From assembly GCF_011064595.1 (NCBI RefSeq), contig NZ_JAALJI010000003.1, positions 1 through 64,000 on the forward strand: a DNA stretch of 64,000 nucleotides. Direction: 5' to 3'. Positions 1 through 7,071 of the stretch are shown in pieces (position 1 is the stretch's first letter; each line of letters begins with the position of its first letter). This DNA is from Paludisphaera soli (GTDB lineage: Bacteria > Planctomycetota > Planctomycetia > Isosphaerales > Isosphaeraceae). The position numbers and the translations under genes are program-made. Under the pieces are notes generated by a model. It did no database searches. It saw only the letters and a program-made list of their open reading frames with translations, and was not told the DNA's origin.

Positions 1-625
1 CCCCCGGCCGCATCCGGCAGCGGCCCGACGGGGAAGGTGCGCGGCCAGACGAGGAGCGAATGGGGCGCGACGAGGGGTTGGGAGGCCTGCCAGAGCCCGA
101 ACGGGAACCGGAGACGAGTCGAGGGCACCTCCCTGGAAACTCGCCTCGGCGATCGGGCGTCAGCTTCCACGAGGTTTCGGTCGCGCACCATCCGGCGGCG
201 TAGGCGCCCCCCGACGTGGCCGCGGACTGGGCCGACTCGACGCCTCGGACCGTCAGGGCCCAGGCGGCCCAGGGCAGGCGATTTCGAACCAGAAGCCGCG
301 CGGTCGCCGACTCACCCTCGCGTATTCGCGAGCGGTCGAAGGTCAGCTCGCCCGAGAGTGCACGAAGCGCGGCCCACGGCCAGGCCGTCCCGATGGCCAG
401 GACGCCGAGCAACCCCGGCGCGAGGATCAGGGCCCTCGGATGGATGCAGACCCCGCAGAGGATCGCCGCGAGCGAGGCGACGGCCAGGATCGCCCAGGGC
501 CGGCGGACCCAGCGGATGTAGGGGTCAAGCCGCGAGGCCCGATCCCGTGTGAGGCAATCGCCCCAGCAGGCCATCCGGCCGCCGATGGATCGATCGCGAG
601 GCTGCATCGCCGTCCCCCGACTCAT
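1..625 (-). CDS. DUF58-family membrane protein, cut by the window edge, with an apparent frameshift
   Basis: The ATG at 625 follows an AAGGAGG ribosome site. The first ~90 residues hold two hydrophobic segments (WAILAVASLAAILCGVC and LILAPGLLGVLAIG), followed by a beta-rich stretch with VRNRLPWAAWAL. This is the N-terminal layout of DUF58 proteins, which are often found beside MoxR ATPases and whose role is unsettled. The frame is convincing as far as TPDRRGEF. The family-like continuation RLRFPFGLWQA and LLVWPRT then lies in a different frame. One extra A in the AAA run at 137-139 would join the two parts. This may be a real indel or an assembly error. The C-terminus lies beyond the left edge. 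Confidence 0.62.
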   Translation of the reverse strand, partial: MSRGTAMQPRDRSIGGRMACWGDCLTRDRASRLDPYIRWVRRPWAILAVASLAAILCGVCIHPRALILAPGLLGVLAIGTAWPWAALRALSGELTFDRSRIREGESATARLLVRNRLPWAAWALTVRGVESAQSAATSGGAYAAGWCATETSWKLTPDRRGEFPGRCPRLVSGSRSGSGRPPNPSSRPIRSSSGRAPSPSGRCRMRPG

Positions 626-657
626 CGACGAATCCTCCTTCGTTTCCGCCCGAAAGT

Positions 658-684
658 CGGCCCCGGCGACGGTCGCCGGGGCCG
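658..684 (-). terminator. Perfect inverted repeat downstream of the PEP-CTERM gene
   Basis: CGGCCCCGGCGAC is followed after one base by its exact reverse complement, giving a very stable hairpin 21 bases past the stop of the PEP-CTERM gene. On the minus strand the next bases are GACTTTCGGG, so there is only a weak T tract. It may terminate transcription or protect the mRNA 3' end. Confidence 0.5.
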
Positions 685-705
685 AGCGGCGGCTTCAACG
701 GGACG

Positions 706-1497
706 TCAGGCCGTCGTCCGCGAGGCGCGGCCGCGGCGACCGGCGAACAGGCCGCCGGCGGCGACCGCGAGGCCCGCCATGGCCAGGGCACTCGGCTCGG
801 GGACGGCCGGGCCGGGAGGCGGGGGGATGTTCCCGACCACGAACCGGAAGACGTCGGAAGTCGTCACGACCCCTCCGCCCACCAGGGTGCCCGTGACGGT
901 GAAGGTCAGGTCATAGACGCCGGCCGCCGTGAACCCGAAGTTGTAGTGGTCGTGACCCGTGGCGGTCAGCTCGATCGAATCGTCGAGCGACAGGCCGTCC
1001 GCCGTGTTCATGGCCGGGCTGGACGCAAAGCCGTTGCCCCAGAGCACGAACTGGCCGCCCGTGGAGTTGGAGACTCCGGTCAGCGAGAGCGTCAGGGCGT
1101 CGCCCACAAAGAGTCCGACGTCGATGTCCTCGGCGCCCCAGCCCACGTAGGGCCGGGTCGTGCTACCGGCGCTGGTCTGCCCGAGCACGTACAAGGGGTT
1201 GCCCGCGAACGGGGCGGGGAGGCCCGCGTTTCCGGTGGTCAGGACGGACTCGGGTACGACGGTGGATACCGTCGCCGGGTCGGCCGATGCTCCCGATCCG
1301 CCGAGCAAGGAGCCGTTGATCCGGGCGCTGCTGGCCAACTCGTAGTACAGATAAAGCCCATCGGTCGCATCGTAGCCGACGGCGATGTCCGCGTGGCCCG
1401 CCGTGTAGAGGTCGGTGAAGTCGGCGGCCGAGGCCGCCCCCGCCACGTACGTGGCCGCAAGGCCGGCGATGAAGGTCGTCTTGAAGAATCGAGTCAT
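706..1497 (-). CDS. PEP-CTERM surface protein with choice-of-anchor M-type repeat
   Basis: A 263-residue exported protein. It starts with a signal peptide (MTRFFKTTFIAGLAATYVAG, cut near ASA) and ends with a PEP-CTERM sorting signal: VPEPSALAMAGLAVAAGGLF followed by the basic tail AGRRGR. Such tails are recognised by exosortase. The middle has HADIAVGY near the start and GHDHYNFGFTAAGVYDLTF near residue 200; this His-rich F...G.Y pattern belongs to the choice-of-anchor M / surface-anchored repeat group. I chose the ATG at 1497 because GAGGA sits about 10 bases upstream; an in-frame start seven codons earlier is less likely. No exosortase gene is in the window. The binding partner cannot be read from the sequence. 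Confidence 0.85.
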   Translation of the reverse strand: MTRFFKTTFIAGLAATYVAGAASAADFTDLYTAGHADIAVGYDATDGLYLYYELASSARINGSLLGGSGASADPATVSTVVPESVLTTGNAGLPAPFAGNPLYVLGQTSAGSTTRPYVGWGAEDIDVGLFVGDALTLSLTGVSNSTGGQFVLWGNGFASSPAMNTADGLSLDDSIELTATGHDHYNFGFTAAGVYDLTFTVTGTLVGGGVVTTSDVFRFVVGNIPPPPGPAVPEPSALAMAGLAVAAGGLFAGRRGRASRTTA

Positions 1498-1591
1498 CAC
1501 GATGCGTTCCTCTTTCACTGGGGATCGAATCCAGACCGACGCCGGCGGCCTCGTCGATGACGCCGCCGGGTGCTTCCAGGTGTCGCGAGGC

Positions 1592-2056
1592 TCACAAAGC
1601 CACGCGTTCCACGCTGGCGAACCAGCCTTTTTCGGTGACGATTTCGCGGATCTGGATCTCCGCGCCGTCGGGGAGCCGCCAGTGCGAGAGGCGGCAGTGC
1701 GAGTCCGAGGGGCCGCCGAGGTCCAGCGTCGGCATCCGGAAGACGAGCAGACTCCGAAGGGCCGAGGCCGGCATCTCGTGCGACTCCAGGCCCTTCAGTT
1801 TGGGCGAGAGCTGGAGACGCGAGCCCTCGGGCCGGCGGAGGATCCAGAGGCGGTAGTCGCCGTCGTGCCCGGTCTCGTCCAGGCAGAGCACGACATCATC
1901 CGGGAGCTGCGAGGCCACCGCTCTCGGGAGCCGGGCGAGGGCCTCCGGTCCGACGAGTTCCAGGCTCGCCGCGCCTGATCCCCAGCAGCCGGGGGCCAAG
2001 AGCGTCCAGGCCACCAGGCCGACGGCCAGGGCCGCCCTCGAACGCTCAGAGGGCAT
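1592..2056 (-). CDS. Small predicted lipoprotein, function unknown
   Basis: A 154-residue protein whose start ([19 protein letters not shown]) leads to a lipobox-like LAPGC near residue 24, so it is probably lipidated and anchored in a membrane. The rest is a compact mixed domain with a Leu/Pro-rich core and a C-terminal [19 protein letters not shown] stretch that I cannot assign. The ATG at 2056 overlaps the last 11 bases of the upstream DUF1559 gene. This suggests translational coupling, and it fits the small lipoproteins often found after DUF1559 genes in planctomycetes. A longer in-frame start at 2146 would lie deep inside the upstream gene and would hide the signal peptide. Confidence 0.72.
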   Translation of the reverse strand: MPSERSRAALAVGLVAWTLLAPGCWGSGAASLELVGPEALARLPRAVASQLPDDVVLCLDETGHDGDYRLWILRRPEGSRLQLSPKLKGLESHEMPASALRSLLVFRMPTLDLGGPSDSHCRLSHWRLPDGAEIQIREIVTEKGWFASVERVAL

Positions 2057-3155
2057 CGCCGCCGACCACCTCTCCGCCGTCTCGGGTGCCGAGGGCCCAC
2101 CACACGGGGAGGGCGATCTTCTCTTTGAGGAACCGGACGCTGCCATCGCCGAAGAGCGCGTTGAGGCCGCCGTGGTGCAGGCTGCCGGGGGTGATCAGGA
2201 TGTTGCCATCGCTCTCGCCGCCGTAGATGTGGCAGCTCCGGGCGTTGATCGGCATGACCTGCATGTAGGTCCCGCCGGCGTGGCCCCACCCCGAGATCCA
2301 GGCACGCCCGGAGTAGACCGTCCAGGCCGGGTCCGGGAAGCTCACCGAGCCGCAGTAGCGCTGCCAGGCGTGGAGCGTCCGCGAGGAGCCGGAGCCGCCG
2401 GCGCAATACGATCGCGTCGGCTCGGGCTCGCCGTACATGGCCTCGACGTCGTTCGGATCGGTGGCCCTGGGGAGTCGTCGCTCGGCCACGGCGACGGTAT
2501 TGCTCAGTCCGTCGGACACGGCCGCCGCTCGGATCGGGCCGACGTGCCAGGCGGCCTTGCCGACCGGATCGTCCAGGCCGATGAAGCCGTTGTGGCGACC
2601 CATCCGGGCCCCGGCGGCCGGGCCGGAGGTGTCGGGAGTCCAGCCGACGTTCCCCGAATAGCTCTGCGGCGCCGGCCGCGAGCCGCCCATCGTCTCGGCG
2701 GGCTGATAGGCTTCCGAAGGGCAGAGGTACGCGGCGATCGCCGTCCTGGCGACCGTCCCGTTGGGATGATTCGCGCCGATGGTGGCCGCGTACATGACGA
2801 CGTCGGGATTCGAGCAGTCGTCGGCGTTGCCCACCCAGAAATTGACGGCGTTGAACATGGGCTGCTGGTCAAGCTGGGGCAGGATGCTCGCGTGCCAGCT
2901 GAACAGGCCGTTGCGACATCGACCGTTCGGTGCGGGCTGCGCCGAGGTCGTGCTCATCGGGAAGACGCCGTTGACCTCGTGGTAGTTGTGCAGGGCCAGG
3001 CCGATCTGCTTCAGGTTGTTGGTGCACTGGGCCCGGCGGGCGGCCTCGCGGGCCGCCTGCACCGCCGGCAGCAAGAGCGCGATCAACACGGCGATGATGG
3101 CGATGACGACCAGCAGCTCGATGAGCGTGAAGGCCCGTCGCGGGAGTCGTTGCAT
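2046..3155 (-). CDS. DUF1559 domain protein with prepilin-like N-terminus
   Basis: A 369-residue protein opening with a type IV prepilin-like signal ([20 protein letters not shown], residues 9-28), followed by the planctomycete hallmark [13 protein letters not shown]. The remainder is a DUF1559 domain with [15 protein letters not shown] (residues ~45-59) and the C-terminal [17 protein letters not shown] pattern near the end. The leader peptide should be processed by a prepilin peptidase and the protein retained at the membrane or assembled into pseudopili. The family is hugely expanded in planctomycetes and its job is unknown. A GGGGAAC site precedes the ATG. The gene overlaps the lipoprotein gene behind it and lies 41 bases after the ECF sigma gene. 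Confidence 0.93.
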   Translation of the reverse strand: MQRLPRRAFTLIELLVVIAIIAVLIALLLPAVQAAREAARRAQCTNNLKQIGLALHNYHEVNGVFPMSTTSAQPAPNGRCRNGLFSWHASILPQLDQQPMFNAVNFWVGNADDCSNPDVVMYAATIGANHPNGTVARTAIAAYLCPSEAYQPAETMGGSRPAPQSYSGNVGWTPDTSGPAAGARMGRHNGFIGLDDPVGKAAWHVGPIRAAAVSDGLSNTVAVAERRLPRATDPNDVEAMYGEPEPTRSYCAGGSGSSRTLHAWQRYCGSVSFPDPAWTVYSGRAWISGWGHAGGTYMQVMPINARSCHIYGGESDGNILITPGSLHHGGLNALFGDGSVRFLKEKIALPVWWALGTRDGGEVVGGDAL

Positions 3156-3196
3156 GACGGTTCCCCGATTTGGGTGTGATGGATGGCGGAGGCGAT

Positions 3197-3835
3197 TCAG
3201 GGGCGATCGTGGGCGTCGGGATCCAACTGGGCCTTCAGGGCCTCCCGGGCCCGCGAGAGCCGCGAGCGAACGGTGCCGATCGGCACGCCCAGCCGGCGGC
3301 CGATCGACTCGTAGTCCAGGCCGTCGATCAGGTGCAGGCTCAGGACGTCGCGATGACGGGGCCCCAGTCGTTCGAGGGCTGTACGGACCTCGGCCCGAAG
3401 CTCCTGGACGATCAGCGCCTGCGCGGGGTCATCGCGATCGATGGCCTCGCGGCGGAAATTGCAGGCGACCCCCTCGTGCTTGTGACGGCGGCGCATCGTC
3501 CGGCGGAGGTGGAGGCTCCGGTAGAGCACGGCCCGGATCAGCCAGGCCCGAGGGTTCGCGGGCGCCTCGGCTCGGCTCCAGAGGCCGAGCAGCGCATCCT
3601 GCACCGCCTCCCAGGCCAGGTGGTCGCAACCGAGTTGGCGACGCGCCACGCGGACCAGCTCGGCCAGAAACGGTCGCACCAGGGCGGCGAACTCGTCCTT
3701 CTCGGCCCCATGGAGGACCGGCCCGAACTTCCCAAGGCGTCCGCCGACCGACTCACCGGACGGCCCGAACAAGCCGGGCGGCACGTCAGGACGACGCCGC
3801 CCGGAGGCGAAACAGATTCCCGATGGTACGGCCAT
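3197..3835 (-). CDS. ECF-type sigma-70 family RNA polymerase sigma factor
   Basis: A 212-residue protein with the two-domain plan of extracytoplasmic-function sigma factors. Region 2 (residues ~50-110) has [13 protein letters not shown] and [18 protein letters not shown]. Region 4 (residues ~155-205) has [19 protein letters not shown] and the helix-turn-helix [20 protein letters not shown]. It should direct RNA polymerase to a small regulon. The next gene upstream on the same strand is a small exported protein rather than a clear anti-sigma factor. The first ~40 residues look non-conserved, so the true start may be internal; the ATG at 3835 is the only ATG available and its ribosome site is weak. 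Confidence 0.88.
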   Translation of the reverse strand: MAVPSGICFASGRRRPDVPPGLFGPSGESVGGRLGKFGPVLHGAEKDEFAALVRPFLAELVRVARRQLGCDHLAWEAVQDALLGLWSRAEAPANPRAWLIRAVLYRSLHLRRTMRRRHKHEGVACNFRREAIDRDDPAQALIVQELRAEVRTALERLGPRHRDVLSLHLIDGLDYESIGRRLGVPIGTVRSRLSRAREALKAQLDPDAHDRP

Positions 3836-4013
3836 TCATCCGACCCCCTAGCTGTCCAAACCTCGACCTGGCGACGCGACGGTCCCGCCCCGCCCGATTC
3901 GGGCGAGAGAGACGGCGACGGAACCGCCCGGCGGAGTGCGAGATGCGACCGGGCAGCGACCTGCGGAAAGCCGAGGTCGATGACGGAGGTCTCGTCGGAG
4001 AGGCCGGGCGGCT

Positions 4014-4364
4014 TCAGGACGCGGCGGAAGGCGGCGCGCGGGGGATGGAGACGGCGAATGGAGGTTGGATGACCTCGACCGTCTCGACGCGGAGGAGCGA
4101 AGGCCGAACGGCCTCGATCGTCGCGGCGGGGAGCTGCTCGACCGGCAGCGGGGTGCTCGAGAAGTAGTCGCAGACCGCGCAGTCGCTCTCGGCCCTTAGG
4201 GAGTCGCCCGGCGTCTCGCAGTCTGACGCCGAGCATCCGACGCCGACGATCCGCTCGATCAAGCCGTCGACGGCGTGATGCCCCGGACCGTACAGCGACG
4301 TCGTCGCATGCAGGGCGAGCATCAGGAGCAACGTCAAACGGCGGCCGAGGTTCAAGATCTTCAC
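4014..4364 (-). CDS. Small exported protein of unknown function
   Basis: A 116-residue protein starting at a GTG (VKILNLGRR) with one hydrophobic segment, LTLLLMLALHATTSLY, which looks like a signal peptide or anchor. The mature part contains paired cysteines (GCSASDC, then CAVCDYF) that could bind a metal or form disulfides, followed by a Pro-rich tail. A longer frame from 4460 adds 32 residues with no family character. The C.vC-Phe pattern in a short exported protein recalls DUF2946-like proteins, but the similarity is too weak to assign. It sits 178 bases upstream of the ECF sigma gene on the same strand, so it could be co-transcribed with it. Confidence 0.55.
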   Translation of the reverse strand: MKILNLGRRLTLLLMLALHATTSLYGPGHHAVDGLIERIVGVGCSASDCETPGDSLRAESDCAVCDYFSSTPLPVEQLPAATIEAVRPSLLRVETVEVIQPPFAVSIPRAPPSAAS

Positions 4365-4521
4365 GCCTGCTGGGGTCGAAGGTGGGGAGTGGTCCTTGGG
4401 AGGGCTTCCAAGATTCGTCGTCTGGATGGTTAATGCCGACCGTAGCGCCGAAGTTCCCACCGACGGCGAATTTTTCTCAAGATCGTCCCCCGGGCCTGTG
4501 ACGACAAGGTCTGCTTCGCGC

Positions 4522-6267
4522 TCACGGACTGGGGGCGGGCTCGCGGAGCGTGATCGTCCGGTCGACGTCGACGTGTTCCAGCGTCGACTTGCCGCCTGCG
4601 GGCCAGGCGATCTCGATCCGGTCGATGGTCGCGATTTCGCCCAGGCCGAAGTGCATCTCCAGGGCGTTCTGGGACTGGTGCGACGAGCCGCTCCTCAACT
4701 CCCGCGATTGCTTTGCGCCCCCGCAGAAGATCGTGGCGTGGGCCCCGATCGCCGGGGCTCCGTGCCGGTCGACCACGCGGAGCTTGATCCACCGTCCGGA
4801 GCGCGGCGTATCGTTGCGGAGTAGCAACGGCGGCGAATCCATGGCCGTGATGAGGAGGTCGAGGTCGCCGTCGTCGTCGTAATCGCCGGTAGCCAGACCT
4901 CGGGCCGAGGAGGCGACCTGAAATCCCGGGCCCGCGCTCGCCGAGACGTCGACGAGCTTACCCCCGTCGTTTCGGAGGAGGAACGGCTTCTGGCGGTAGG
5001 ATTCGTGCAGCTCCGGGTCCTGGTCGACCTGGGGGTAGATGTGGCCGTTGGCGATCACCACGTCCACGTCGGCGTCGAGGTCGTAGTCGAAGAAGCCGCA
5101 TCCCCACTTGAGGGCGTTGTACGTGATCGCCTTCAGGCCGGCCGGGACGGCGACGTCCTGGAATGCGAGATCGCCCTGGTTGCGATAAATCGTGGCGGTG
5201 TCCTGGGCGAAGGTCGTGACCAGGATGTCCGGTCGACCGTCGCCGTCGAAGTCGGCGGCGTCCACTCCCATATCGGCCTGGGCCACGCCGTTGCCGTTCA
5301 CCCCGGCCCCGCTCCAGGTCCCGATTTCGGTGAACTTGCCGCCGCCGTCGTTGCGGTAGAGGAAGTTGGGATTGGAGTCGTTGGCGACGAAAACGTCCAC
5401 GTCGCCGTCCCGATCCAGGTCGGAGGCGAGCACCCCAAGGCCGTAGGACTCGGCCGTGTCGGTCATGCCGGCGTCGTCCGTGGCGTCGATGAACGTGCCG
5501 TCGCCGTTATTGCGGAAGAAGCGGTCGCGGCCGCCCCTCATCCCGAAGGGGCCCGAGAGCACCTTGACCTTCTCCCGCCAGACGGTGGTGCGGCGCGCCG
5601 CGAGGACCTCGTCCATCGTGGCGTCGATGTAGTTGGCGACGTACAGGTCGAGGTCGCCGTCGCCGTCGGCGTCGAAGAACGAGGAGCCGCCGCCCCACCC
5701 GGGGTCGGCCACGCCGGCGCGTTCGGCGACCTGCTCGAACGTGCCGTCGCCGCGATTGCGGTAGAGCCGGTTGGGGCCGAAGTTGGTGACGTAGAGGTCG
5801 ACGCGGCCGTCGTGGTCGTAGTCGGCCGCCGAGACGCCGCATCCCCAGCTCTCGTCGGCCACGCCGGCCCTGTCGGTCACGTCCTCGAACGTGCCGTCGC
5901 CCTTGTTGCAGTAGAGGGCGTTGCGGCCCTTGGCCCGAACGCGGGAGGGCTCCTCGTCCAGGGCCCAGGCGTTTACCAGGAAGACGTCGAGCCGCCCGTC
6001 GGCGTCGTAATCCACGAACGCGCAGCCGGTCCCCACGGATTCCAGGATGTGGTCCTTGTCGGGCCCGCCGCCGTGGAGGACGCGGGTCAGGCCGGCGGAC
6101 TCGGCCACCTCGACGAACCGCGGGCCGGCCCGGCCCGCGGGGGCGGGATCCAGGGGGACGGGGGCCGATGGCGAGGGGACCCGCTCGGGCGGCGACGCCG
6201 GCGGATCGCCGCAGGCGCAGAGCAGGGACGGCAGGGCGGCCGCCAGGAGTGATCGAAGGCGTTTCAT
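4522..6267 (-). CDS. FG-GAP/VCBS repeat lipoprotein with ASPIC/UnbV C-terminal domain (CRTAC1-like)
   Basis: A 581-residue exported protein. MKRLRSLLAAALPSLLCAC gives a lipoprotein-type signal. At least seven propeller blades follow, each with a calcium-loop-like motif (DYDADGRLDVF, DYDHDGRVDLY, DADGDGDLDLY, DLDRDGDVDVF, DFDGDGRPDIL, DYDLDADVDVV, DYDDDGDLDLL), alternating with LYRNxGDGTF segments. The C-terminus (from about residue 480) carries HGAPAIGAHATI and DRIEIAWPAGGKSTLEHV, the ASPIC/UnbV domain. Such proteins are secreted and thought to bind ligands or partners; no enzyme site is visible. I chose the ATG at 6267 because GGGGAGA precedes it and it creates the signal peptide. It lies 38 bases after the small exported protein gene, probably in one operon. 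Confidence 0.92.
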   Translation of the reverse strand: MKRLRSLLAAALPSLLCACGDPPASPPERVPSPSAPVPLDPAPAGRAGPRFVEVAESAGLTRVLHGGGPDKDHILESVGTGCAFVDYDADGRLDVFLVNAWALDEEPSRVRAKGRNALYCNKGDGTFEDVTDRAGVADESWGCGVSAADYDHDGRVDLYVTNFGPNRLYRNRGDGTFEQVAERAGVADPGWGGGSSFFDADGDGDLDLYVANYIDATMDEVLAARRTTVWREKVKVLSGPFGMRGGRDRFFRNNGDGTFIDATDDAGMTDTAESYGLGVLASDLDRDGDVDVFVANDSNPNFLYRNDGGGKFTEIGTWSGAGVNGNGVAQADMGVDAADFDGDGRPDILVTTFAQDTATIYRNQGDLAFQDVAVPAGLKAITYNALKWGCGFFDYDLDADVDVVIANGHIYPQVDQDPELHESYRQKPFLLRNDGGKLVDVSASAGPGFQVASSARGLATGDYDDDGDLDLLITAMDSPPLLLRNDTPRSGRWIKLRVVDRHGAPAIGAHATIFCGGAKQSRELRSGSSHQSQNALEMHFGLGEIATIDRIEIAWPAGGKSTLEHVDVDRTITLREPAPSP

Positions 6268-6305
6268 GAGGATTCGTCTCCCCGGCGGCCGTGGGTCGGC
6301 GCGGA

Positions 6306-6833
6306 TCATTCGGGGGCGATCGCAGCCTCGAACTGGCGGTCGAGCTCGACGCCCATCGCGCCGAGGTCGGCGTCGGCGCCGGCTCGCGCGATCTTGGCGG
6401 CGAGGTCGAGCAGGCCCTTCTTCTCCTTGTTGGTCACGAACATGTAATCGGCCTTGGTTTCCATGTCGGTGTTGTGGGTGTGGCCGGCCTTGGCCAGCCG
6501 CTGCCGCACGGCCTGGATCCGCTTGTCACCCTCGTTGCCGATGTTGGTGATCTCGGCCGCCGCAGCTTCCAGGTGGGCGACCCGGCCCTGGGCGTCGCGA
6601 GCCGCGGCCTTCAGGTGGCCCTGGGCGGCCTGGTGGTAACCGATGAGGATGCTCTTCACCAACTCGTCCTCGGTCGCCTCGATCTCGATGATCGCGGTGG
6701 CGAGGTGCTCGTAGGTCGAGGCCGCGACCTGCGCCGCCCCGTTATGGTTCGGGGCGCCGCCTTGTTGCGAACGGGCGGCTTGAAAGCCGAGCATGAGCAC
6801 GCAGACGATCGCGGCGGTGGTCAGGGATCGCAT
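6306..6833 (-). CDS. Small exported protein of unknown function
   Basis: A 175-residue protein with a clear signal peptide (MRSLTTAAIVCVLMLGFQAA, cut near ARS). The mature part is almost entirely helical: STYEHLATAIIEIEATEDEL, a HQAAQGHLKAA stretch and a C-terminal LLDLAAKIARAGADADLG. AGGAGACG stands seven bases before the ATG at 6833. I do not recognise the family; helical periplasmic proteins of this size with His and Glu in the first helix can bind metals, but that is only a guess. Its stop is 38 bases before the FG-GAP lipoprotein start, which suggests the two are made together. Confidence 0.75.
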   Translation of the reverse strand: MRSLTTAAIVCVLMLGFQAARSQQGGAPNHNGAAQVAASTYEHLATAIIEIEATEDELVKSILIGYHQAAQGHLKAAARDAQGRVAHLEAAAAEITNIGNEGDKRIQAVRQRLAKAGHTHNTDMETKADYMFVTNKEKKGLLDLAAKIARAGADADLGAMGVELDRQFEAAIAPE

Positions 6834-7071
6834 GAGTCGTCTCCTTCTCTGTGGACGTTCGGGAGGGATCGATGGACGGCCCACCGCCGAGATTCGGCGG
6901 CATGGGCCTCGTGCCCGCCCAGGCGTCCATCCTCCGACGGCGTCGGCGATCCGATCGCGGAGGATTTGCGGACGTTTCCAGGGCAGGCCTCGCGAGGACC
7001 CACGATTTCTCGGCCGGATCGTCATTCGTTATAACCGGTGCGAGGCACGCGGCGAAGCGACTCGTCCTCGA

